Part shown: positions 33,111 through 39,981 of the stretch, one piece after another
How positions within the stretch are numbered: position 1 is the stretch's first letter
How the letters are laid out: each line of letters begins with the position of its first letter
NCBI GenBank assembly: GCA_966112615.1
Contig: CBHWDO010000002.1
Location: 248,001 to 312,000 of the forward strand
From: Flavitalea sp966112615
GTDB lineage: Bacteria; Bacteroidota; Bacteroidia; Chitinophagales; Chitinophagaceae
Reading direction: 5' to 3'
DNA length: 64,000 nt
The notes under the pieces: generated by a model
The model's input: only the letters and a program-made list of their open reading frames with translations
Databases searched by the model: none
Told to the model about the DNA's origin: nothing
Made by a program: the position numbers and the translations under genes

Positions 33111-35915
33111 GTGGTTAAGAAATTACTACTATCGTTTACTGTTCTCTTCATCAGCCTTATTTCATTTGCTCAAACAGCAAAGCTGAATGGTAAAGTGATC
33201 AACAGTAAAAATGAACCGCTGGCAGGCGCAACAGTTACTGTGGCAGGCGTTGCAAAAGCAGTTCCGGCGGATGTTGAAGGAAGATTCACCTTAACACTTG
33301 AGATTGGTAAAAAATATACTGTAAACGTTTCCAGTGCTGGTTATACTAGGAAATCACTGGAAGATGTTGAGGTGACAGCTGGTAATGATAATGTGATCAC
33401 CATTGTCCTTGATAATGCATCACAATTACAGGAAGTAGTTGTAAGAACTTCTGTAAGAAAAGAAAGTACAAGCGCTCTCGTAAATTTTCAAAGAAACAAT
33501 ACTTCAGTTTCAAGTGGCCTTGCCGCAGACTTCATTAAAAGAACTCCTGATAAAAATACCGGTGAGATCCTGAAGCGTGTAAGTGGTACAAGTATCCAGG
33601 ATAATAAATTCGTAGTAGTACGTGGACTTGGAGACCGCTACAATACTGCATTTCTGAATGGTGCGCAATTGCCAAGTTCAGAGCCAGATAAAAAAGCATT
33701 CTCTTTCGATGTTATTCCTTCAAGTGTTGTAGATAATATCATCATCAATAAAACCGCTACTCCTGATCTTACAGGTGAATTTGCAGGCGGACTTGTACAG
33801 GTTACAACCAAGGACGTTCCAACAAATAACTTTCTGACCATTGGCGCAACCCTGGGTTGGAATACTCAATCAACCGGAAAAAATTTTATCAGCAATGAAA
33901 GATCTTCTACTGACTGGATCGGTTTTGACAATGGTATCAGGGATCTTCCCAAAGGATTTCCATCAACCAGGCAGCAATACAATGCCCTTGCAAACCAGCC
34001 AAACGGACTGGATAAGAAGTTAGAATATACCAGGTTGTTCAGTGATGATGTATATCGCCAGACAACTTCAAAAGCTGCGCCTATCCAGACTTATAACATT
34101 GCATGGGGAACAGGAAAGACATTGAAGAATGATGCAAAGATCGGTACTGTATTGTCTGTTTTATACAGAAAGCAGATGCTGAAATATGATGTAGAACGTT
34201 CATTATTTGAAACAGATGGAATTGCACTGCAGCAATATACCGATGCGCAGAATAAATATTCTGCGAACCTCGGTGCAATGGCTAACTTCTCCTATGTAAA
34301 AGGAAATAACAAACTTTCTTTCAAGAATCTTTTCAACCAGTATTTCGAAGACAATTTTTACACAAGAACCGGTCCGAACGTTGATCGCTCAGGTGATGTG
34401 AGATTGTATTCTTCCGTATTGAACCAGCGTACTTTTTATACCGGTATACTGGAAGGTAATCACAAGATCAGCCTCGGAAATTCAAGACTGTACTGGAATG
34501 CAGCTTATGCCTTAAATGATAAATCACAGCCTGATCTTCGTACCAGTGCTTATTTCAGAAGTGGAATTGGTTCGAATAATCCATATGAGTGGGACCAGGA
34601 TGATACAAGAAGATTTTTCTCTTCATTAAAAGATCACAGTTTATCAGGTAGTGCAGCTCTCACTATTCCTTTCAATGCACTTGGATTGAGACAATCACTG
34701 AAGGTTGGGGGATCAACCATTGTAAAGTTCAGGGATTTCAAGTCGAGGATCTTCCGCTATGTTGAAGCAGGAAATGATTTCAATAACGATTACAGAACGC
34801 TTCCTTTCGACCAGATTTTTGCAAAGCAGAATATCTCACGCAACGGTTTTGTCATGGAGGAATTCACCAACAACCAGGATAAATACTTTGCAGTTTCTGT
34901 GCTGAATGGTGGTTATGCCATGTTTGATAATAAATTAAGTGATGACCTTCGTGTGATCTGGGGTGCAAGACTTGAATATTTTGAACAGTTCCTTCGTACA
35001 AGAGATCTATCTGCCAAGCAGATCCTGATCAATACTGAAGCATTCAAGTTCTTACCTTCATTGAACATATCTTATAATGTTTCCAATAAAAATATCTTAA
35101 GGCTTTCTGCTTCTAAAACCGTTAGCCGTCCTGAGTTTCGTGAGATCGCTCCATTCCAGTTCTTCGACTATGAATCAACTTTTGGAGTACGTGGTAATCC
35201 TGACCTGAAGACCACCGACATCTACAATTTCGATGCAAGATTTGAAATGTATCCTGGTGCAGGTGAGGCGATCACGTTCGGAGGTTTCTACAAGAGATTT
35301 GTGAATCCAATTGAATTCAGACTGGATCCGGGATCCGTACTGACAAGAAGGAACTATTTCTTCCAGAATGCAAAAGATGCAAACACATATGGACTTGAGC
35401 TTGAAGTAAGGAAGAACCTGAAATTCCTGGGTGGTAATTCTGATTTGCTGAGCGACTTCAGTGTATTTGCAAACTTCACTTATATCTTCTCCCAGGTTAG
35501 CTTCAATGATGAGCTGTTGGGTAAAGTGGTATCTGCAGATCGCCCGGTTCAGGGACAATCTCCATACCTGATCAATGGTGGATTGCAATATGCAAATTCG
35601 TCCAATGGAATAAGTGCAACATTGCTGTACAACAGGGTGGGTAACAGGCTGGCGCTGGTAGGATATAGTTCACTTGGTTTCCCTGATATCTATGAGAATG
35701 CAAGAGATGTGGTTGACTTCCAGATTTCTAAAAAGATCCTGAAGAAGAAGGGTGAGATCAAGCTGAGCTTTTCAGACCTGTTGAACCAGAAGATCATGTA
35801 TTACGAGAATGTAGATACTGAAAGAACTTATTCAAAAGGTAGTGACAGGGTATTTAGTTCATACAAGCCTGGAAGTACCATCTCTGTAGGATTCACTTAT
35901 GATTTCGATCTGTAA
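33111..35915 (+). CDS. TonB-dependent receptor with N-terminal carboxypeptidase-like domain (phosphate-responsive)
   Basis: 934 aa with a GTG start and signal peptide (residues 1-21, ending SFAQ). Residues 22-105 form a carboxypeptidase-regulatory-like beta-sandwich (LNGKVINSKNEPLAGATVTV). The plug follows with KFVVVRGLGDRYNTAFLNGAQLPSSEPDKKAFSFDVIPSSVVDNIIINKTATPDLTGEFAGG (split here only for description), then a 22-strand-type barrel ending VGFTYDFDL. This receptor type pairs with a beta-helix lipoprotein in many Bacteroidota; that gene is next, 36 bp away. Six Pho-box-like units precede it, so it probably imports a phosphorus compound or phosphate itself; this is inference. Confidence 0.92.
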   Translation: MVKKLLLSFTVLFISLISFAQTAKLNGKVINSKNEPLAGATVTVAGVAKAVPADVEGRFTLTLEIGKKYTVNVSSAGYTRKSLEDVEVTAGNDNVITIVLDNASQLQEVVVRTSVRKESTSALVNFQRNNTSVSSGLAADFIKRTPDKNTGEILKRVSGTSIQDNKFVVVRGLGDRYNTAFLNGAQLPSSEPDKKAFSFDVIPSSVVDNIIINKTATPDLTGEFAGGLVQVTTKDVPTNNFLTIGATLGWNTQSTGKNFISNERSSTDWIGFDNGIRDLPKGFPSTRQQYNALANQPNGLDKKLEYTRLFSDDVYRQTTSKAAPIQTYNIAWGTGKTLKNDAKIGTVLSVLYRKQMLKYDVERSLFETDGIALQQYTDAQNKYSANLGAMANFSYVKGNNKLSFKNLFNQYFEDNFYTRTGPNVDRSGDVRLYSSVLNQRTFYTGILEGNHKISLGNSRLYWNAAYALNDKSQPDLRTSAYFRSGIGSNNPYEWDQDDTRRFFSSLKDHSLSGSAALTIPFNALGLRQSLKVGGSTIVKFRDFKSRIFRYVEAGNDFNNDYRTLPFDQIFAKQNISRNGFVMEEFTNNQDKYFAVSVLNGGYAMFDNKLSDDLRVIWGARLEYFEQFLRTRDLSAKQILINTEAFKFLPSLNISYNVSNKNILRLSASKTVSRPEFREIAPFQFFDYESTFGVRGNPDLKTTDIYNFDARFEMYPGAGEAITFGGFYKRFVNPIEFRLDPGSVLTRRNYFFQNAKDANTYGLELEVRKNLKFLGGNSDLLSDFSVFANFTYIFSQVSFNDELLGKVVSADRPVQGQSPYLINGGLQYANSSNGISATLLYNRVGNRLALVGYSSLGFPDIYENARDVVDFQISKKILKKKGEIKLSFSDLLNQKIMYYENVDTERTYSKGSDRVFSSYKPGSTISVGFTYDFDL

Positions 35916-35951
35916 CCAAACATACATCAAACATTTTTTAAAAAAAGCAAT

Positions 35952-37388
35952 ATGAAATTCATCAGGCAAGCCTTAGTAGTTATCATGGCTGCGGCATCTT
36001 TTACCTCTTGTATCAAAGTTGATATCAATGATGGTGAAGTCATCGACAATGGCGGTGGAAATTCAGGTGATCCCAATGTATCAAAAGTACTTTCCGGTAC
36101 TATTGATCAGAGCATCACTTTAAAGAAAGGAACTTTTACACTGAAGGGTTATGTATATGTAAACAATGGTGCAATCCTGACTATTGAGCCAGGTACCATC
36201 ATTAAAAGTGATGTAACTGAAAAAGGAGCCTTGATCATTGAAAGAGGTTCAAAGCTGATTGCAGAAGGAACTTCTTCTTCACCAATCATCTTTACATCAG
36301 GAAAGGCTGCAAATGAGCGCCAGCCTGGTGATTGGGGCGGTATCATACTTCTTGGTAAGGCACCAACCAATCGTCCAACCTCTCCTGCTCCGATCATTGA
36401 AGGTGGTGTGAACCGTCCTTATGGCGGAACAGAACCAACTGATAACTCCGGTTCACTGAAATATGTAAGGATCGAATTTTCAGGTATTGCTGCTGAGCCA
36501 GGATCCGAGATCAATGGTCTTACACTTGGTGGTGTAGGATCTGGTACCACACTCGAAAATATCCAGGTGTCTTATGGTGCTGATGATGCATACGAGTTCT
36601 TTGGTGGAACTGTTAATGCAAAGAACCTGATCTCATTTGCAACTTATGATGATGATTTTGATTTTGATTTCGGGTATACAGGTAAGATCCAGTTTGGTGT
36701 ATCATTAAGAGATAAGCCTGCTGATACTGATGCTGCAAACGGGATTGAAGCAGATAACGATGGAACCGGTACAAGTGCAACTCCATATACCAAGCCAATG
36801 TTGTCGAACTTTACATTTATCGGTCCTTACGATACTACCGGTTCTGCTGCAACGCATAACTATAGTAACAGGTGGAGACGTTCGGTAAGATTCGGTCTGT
36901 ACAATTCATTGCTGATTGGGCACCGCAAAGGTGGATTCTCACTTGAATCTGCAGGAACTGCAAATGATTATTTCAATGCCGGTAATTCTGAATTCAAGAA
37001 TAATATTGTTGCAATATACACCAATCCATACCTGATCGATTCTGCAGGTGCAAGAGCGATCGTTAAAGGAACCTATCCCGCGAATCCAATGCCTTCAGCC
37101 GACAGAACTGCTATGATCAATGAAGCAAAGGCATTGCTTAAAGCAAAAGCTGAATCAGAGGGTAATACTACCCTGGTATCAAGAGAAGATGTGCAGCTGA
37201 CTGATCCGTTCAGTTTGAATGCACCTAACTTCCTTCCTAAAGCTGGTTCACCTGCCGCTACGGGTGCAAGCTTCGCTGGTTTGGATGCATCATTCTTCAC
37301 TACAAATGTTTCCTACCGCGGTGCTTTTGGATCTACAAACTGGACCAATGGATGGGCTAGTTTCACTCCAAAGACAAATACGTACTAA
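35952..37388 (+). CDS. Outer-membrane lipoprotein with beta-helix-like domain
   Basis: 478 aa. Lipobox FTSC with Cys20, followed by acidic residues (CIKVDINDGE), which in Bacteroidota favour surface exposure. After it come VLSGTIDQSITLKKGTFTLKGYVYVNNGAILTIEPGTIIKS and IIFTSGKAANERQPGDWGGIILLGKAP, typical of lipoproteins with a right-handed parallel beta-helix, and a patch of acidic residues (TYDDDFDFDFGYTGKIQFG). No T9SS sorting domain. It follows the TonB receptor and is likely its surface-binding partner, in the way SusD serves SusC. Substrate unknown. Confidence 0.8.
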   Translation: MKFIRQALVVIMAAASFTSCIKVDINDGEVIDNGGGNSGDPNVSKVLSGTIDQSITLKKGTFTLKGYVYVNNGAILTIEPGTIIKSDVTEKGALIIERGSKLIAEGTSSSPIIFTSGKAANERQPGDWGGIILLGKAPTNRPTSPAPIIEGGVNRPYGGTEPTDNSGSLKYVRIEFSGIAAEPGSEINGLTLGGVGSGTTLENIQVSYGADDAYEFFGGTVNAKNLISFATYDDDFDFDFGYTGKIQFGVSLRDKPADTDAANGIEADNDGTGTSATPYTKPMLSNFTFIGPYDTTGSAATHNYSNRWRRSVRFGLYNSLLIGHRKGGFSLESAGTANDYFNAGNSEFKNNIVAIYTNPYLIDSAGARAIVKGTYPANPMPSADRTAMINEAKALLKAKAESEGNTTLVSREDVQLTDPFSLNAPNFLPKAGSPAATGASFAGLDASFFTTNVSYRGAFGSTNWTNGWASFTPKTNTY

Positions 37389-37417
37389 TCAATAATGATC
37401 ATCGTGAATAAAAGGGG

Positions 37418-37441
37418 ACCGCTCGAAAGAGCGGTTTTTTT
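37418..37441 (+). terminator. Intrinsic terminator after the TonB receptor-lipoprotein pair
   Basis: ACCGCTC-GAAA-GAGCGGT followed by seven T. It ends only 11 bp before the next ATG (37453). Confidence 0.9.
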
Positions 37442-37452
37442 AATATTGAAAT

Positions 37453-37857
37453 ATGAGATACAGTTTGATGTTATTGTTGCTGATAGCATTTGCATGCAAA
37501 CAGAAGCCTTCAGGGCTTGATATAATGCCTTTAATGCGTTCGATGGATAGTGTAGAGGTATTATTTTTTAAAGAGCCGGGAAACGACCGTTATTTCACTT
37601 ATTACCCGACAACTGAGAAGTCTTTGATTGAAGCTTTGAAAGAAGATATTTCCGTTTCATCGGTTCCGGGTGAACAATGTTCAAAAAATGGTAAAATCTA
37701 TTGTTTTAGTAAAGGTTCAGTTTTCAATACCATTTATTTTTCGACTGAGGAAAATTGCCGGCAGCTGAGATTTATTGTAAATGGAAATCTATACCAGTTT
37801 CCTATGAGCGATGAAACCAATAAAATTCTCACAGAATATAAATCCAGGGCTAAATAG
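37453..37857 (+). CDS. Small lipoprotein of unknown function
   Basis: 134 aa. A hydrophobic N-terminus with lipobox-like AFAC (Cys15) suggests a lipoprotein. The mature part contains three further cysteines (GEQCSKNGKIYCF, EENCRQ), which could form a disulfide or bind metal. I do not recognise the family. It begins 11 bp after a strong terminator with no obvious promoter, so it probably depends on read-through from the TonB receptor-lipoprotein transcript. It lies inside the phosphorus island, which is the only clue to its role. Confidence 0.6.
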   Translation: MRYSLMLLLLIAFACKQKPSGLDIMPLMRSMDSVEVLFFKEPGNDRYFTYYPTTEKSLIEALKEDISVSSVPGEQCSKNGKIYCFSKGSVFNTIYFSTEENCRQLRFIVNGNLYQFPMSDETNKILTEYKSRAK

Positions 37858-37870
37858 AATTAATAATGCG

Positions 37871-37915
37871 GTAAGATTACCGTAATGGTTTCTTTACACA
37901 GAAGCTATTGCTTTG
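37871..37915 (+). promoter_or_regulatory. Orphan Pho-box promoter with no gene
   Basis: Heptamers GTAAGAT (37871), GTAATGG (37882) and TTTACAC (37893) are 11 bp apart. They are followed by exactly 8 bp and TTGCTTTG (37908-37915), one mismatch from TAnnTTTG. Transcription would start near 37921 and meet a terminator 22 bases later. It lies between the ends of convergent genes, where a promoter is not expected. Confidence 0.5.
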
Positions 37916-37919
37916 CATC

Positions 37920-37970
37920 CAAGAATTTTTCTCATGTGATTGACCGCTGATTTCTATCAGTGGTTTTTTT
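37920..37970 (+). ncRNA. Candidate phosphate-responsive small RNA (about 50 nt)
   Basis: This stretch would be transcribed from the orphan promoter and ends in a strong terminator hairpin. It holds no ORF of note; the 5' part (AAGAATTTTTCTCATGTGATT) is unstructured and could be a seed. The T-tract reaches the stop codon of the glycosyltransferase on the other strand. Alternative: the promoter is the remnant of a lost gene. Evidence is only sequence-based. Confidence 0.35.
37943..37970 (+). terminator. Intrinsic terminator downstream of the orphan promoter
   Basis: ACCGCTGAT-TTCT-ATCAGTGGT (9-bp stem, one G-T pair) followed by seven T. Works only in the plus direction; it also serves the small lipoprotein gene. 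Confidence 0.85.
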
Positions 37971-38967
37971 ATGCCCTGATCTCTATTCCTTTTTGAATTA
38001 CTTTCTCAATTACCTGCATGGTACTGTGCCTGTATTTGAATCCTTCAAAAAATGGTTCATTCAGCCATCTTTGAAACTTACGATGAAATTCTTCATCGAG
38101 TGAATCGCAAACCGTAGCAGCCATGCCTTTTAGGGCAGCTGCATTGCAAAGCTGTTCGTATTGTCCGCGAATTGGAATTGCAATTAGTTTTTTCTTAAGG
38201 TATAAAGCTTCTGCAGGTGTTTCAAATCCACCTCCTGTAATCAATCCATGGCAATTGATCAGGCTTTGATTAAAAGCCGATGATCCAACTGGAATCAATT
38301 CTATATTTCCGATTCTCTTTCTTGTTTTGGTTTCGCAAGAAAATATTTCAAACCTGATATCAGCATACCTCGAAAAAGTATTGATCAACTGTGCTTCACA
38401 ATAGGATGGAAGATAAACGGTAATATAACCCTGATCTTCCGGATGTGCATCCAGGATGTCCTGTTTGATCACCGGGCTGAAAATGAATTTATCGTAGGTG
38501 TCGAAATGCAGTCCAACGTATGCATTCGCCCTCGCATAATTCTTCAATATAAATTCCCCGATCATGCTTCTTTTTCCAGGTCTTGGTGTTTTTTCCGACA
38601 TAAAACTTGCCTGGTGACCAAAGTTTATCGATGGGATATTCTTTTGATTGCAGGCCATTGAAGTGATACATTCAAAGTCGTTCAGGATCATTGAATACTT
38701 TTCAACAGGGAGATCTCTGACTTCTTTCATAATTTTCCTGTATGCTACTCCGGTTGTTGTTTTCCAGTAGTTCAGCGAACCATTGCAGGTATACTTTAGG
38801 CTGATTCCGCTGCTTCTGAATTTTACAGGATGATTCAATTCAAGGGAACTGTTTGAACCACTTAAAAAAAGATCTACCTGTCCGAATTGTTTTAGATAGG
38901 GAAGGATTTCCATGGCCCGGCTGATATGCCCGTTACCTGTTGCCTGGATCGAATAGAGTATTTTCAT
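37969..38967 (-). CDS. Glycosyltransferase (MJ1255/GT28-like), probable glycolipid synthase
   Basis: 332 aa, GT-B fold. The N-terminal loop MKILYSIQATGNGHISRAMEILP and the C-terminal nucleotide-sugar site GSSAFNQSLINCHGLITGGGFETPAEALYLKKKLIAIPIRGQYEQLCNAAAL are those of the MurG/monogalactosyl-diacylglycerol-synthase/MJ1255 branch. It lacks a signal peptide, so it is cytosolic or peripheral on the inner membrane. It begins 5 bp after the metallophosphoesterase gene. In the PlcP-Agt pairs of other bacteria a phosphoesterase releases diacylglycerol and a glycosyltransferase adds a sugar to it; the pairing here suggests the same, which is inference. Confidence 0.75.
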   Translation of the reverse strand: MKILYSIQATGNGHISRAMEILPYLKQFGQVDLFLSGSNSSLELNHPVKFRSSGISLKYTCNGSLNYWKTTTGVAYRKIMKEVRDLPVEKYSMILNDFECITSMACNQKNIPSINFGHQASFMSEKTPRPGKRSMIGEFILKNYARANAYVGLHFDTYDKFIFSPVIKQDILDAHPEDQGYITVYLPSYCEAQLINTFSRYADIRFEIFSCETKTRKRIGNIELIPVGSSAFNQSLINCHGLITGGGFETPAEALYLKKKLIAIPIRGQYEQLCNAAALKGMAATVCDSLDEEFHRKFQRWLNEPFFEGFKYRHSTMQVIEKVIQKGIEIRA

Positions 38968-38972
38968 GCTGT

Positions 38973-39812
38973 TTATATTACCATCGACCTTACGAAATAA
39001 TTGATCTTATCTGTTACCACATTTAGGTCGGTAGGGGTTAGTACAATATTTTTGGGGGTTTGAATTTTACTTTCATCATACGTGAAGATCTTCCAGTCGT
39101 TATGCGTGTATTCCAAAGCAGTCAGGTGTTCCACCCAATCGCCTGAGTTCAGGTAAGTAACTTTTCCTTTCTCATTCTCGACGAGTTTCTTCTGTGGCTG
39201 ATGAATATGTCCACAGATCACATAATCATATTTTTTCTCAATAGCCAGTTCTGCAGCGATCAGTTCAAAGTCATTGACCTTTGTTACTGCTTTATTCACA
39301 CCGGCCATGATTTTCTTCGAGAGTGAGATACGTTCTTTACCAATCAGCTTGAGAACATTATTGATAAGCCTGTTGAAAAGGATCAGGAAACCATATCCGC
39401 TGCTGCCAAGCTTTGCAAGAAATTTTGCACTTCCCTTTGTGGTATTATCAAATACATCACCATGAAAGATCCAGGTCATCTTGTTATCAATTTCGAGAAC
39501 AAGTTTATCAGTGAGTGTAAAATTGCTGAGATTGAAATCAACATATTTTCTTAAGAGCTCATCATGATTTCCTGTAATGTAAAAAACTCTTGTTCCTCTC
39601 ATCATCATATTCAGCAGTTCTTTTATGACAGACATATGTGCTGAAGGAAAATATCTTTTACTGAATTGCCAGCCATCTATTATATCACCATTTAAGATAA
39701 GTATGGATGGCTCGATGGATTGAAGATAACATACCAACTCTTTTGCCTTGCATCCATATGTACCGAGATGTACATCGGAAAGCACTACCACATCCAGTTT
39801 TCGTTTATCCAT
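38973..39812 (-). CDS. PlcP/LpxH-like metallophosphoesterase
   Basis: 279-aa calcineurin-like phosphoesterase with all five metal/active-site blocks: SDVHLG (residues 12-17), GDIIDGW (42-48), GNHDE (81-85), HGDVFD (117-122) and GHIHQP (201-206), then LNSGDWVEHLTALEY. The DIIDGW and GDWVEHLTALEY words match the branch containing PlcP, the phospholipase C that degrades phospholipids in phosphate starvation, as well as UDP-diacylglucosamine hydrolases. No signal peptide. First gene of a two-gene operon with the glycosyltransferase, with a four-unit Pho-box-like array upstream, which favours the PlcP role. Confidence 0.8.
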   Translation of the reverse strand: MDKRKLDVVVLSDVHLGTYGCKAKELVCYLQSIEPSILILNGDIIDGWQFSKRYFPSAHMSVIKELLNMMMRGTRVFYITGNHDELLRKYVDFNLSNFTLTDKLVLEIDNKMTWIFHGDVFDNTTKGSAKFLAKLGSSGYGFLILFNRLINNVLKLIGKERISLSKKIMAGVNKAVTKVNDFELIAAELAIEKKYDYVICGHIHQPQKKLVENEKGKVTYLNSGDWVEHLTALEYTHNDWKIFTYDESKIQTPKNIVLTPTDLNVVTDKINYFVRSMVI

Positions 39813-39827
39813 GGAGTTTCGGTTTAT

Positions 39828-39883
39828 TGAAATTATTGATGATGTATTACCACATCATTACCGTATGGTTAAGTAATTGTCAA
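39828..39883 (-). promoter_or_regulatory. Four-unit Pho-box array and -7 element of the phosphoesterase-glycosyltransferase operon
   Basis: On the minus strand the heptamers are TTGACAA (39883-39877), TTAACCA (39872-39866), GTAATGA (39861-39855) and GTAATAC (39850-39844), each 11 bp apart. Eight bases later comes TAATTTCA (39835-39828), an imperfect TAnnTTTG, 15 bp before the ATG. Confidence 0.6.
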
Positions 39884-39895
39884 GCATTCCAACTG

Positions 39896-39951
39896 ATAAT
39901 ATTTACTTAAAACAGCCTTAATAATTCCGTTACACTACGCGCATAGTTTCG
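39896..39951 (+). promoter_or_regulatory. Four-unit Pho-box array and -7 element of the SusC/SusD operon
   Basis: Heptamers ATAATAT (39896), TTAAAAC (39907), TTAATAA (39918) and GTTACAC (39929) are 11 bp apart. Eight bases then lead to TAGTTTCG (39944-39951). The last two units (CCTTAATAATT, CCGTTACACTA) are close copies of units four and five upstream of the TonB receptor at 33111. Confidence 0.65.
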
Positions 39952-39981
39952 CTTCATCAAACTCTCCAACTAATCAAAATC

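Noticed and set aside
39846..39889. Plus-strand reading of this array as part of the SusC promoter
   Set aside because: Read on the plus strand it is 6 bp out of phase with the SusC array; read on the minus strand it keeps the exact 8-bp distance to the phosphoesterase -7 element.
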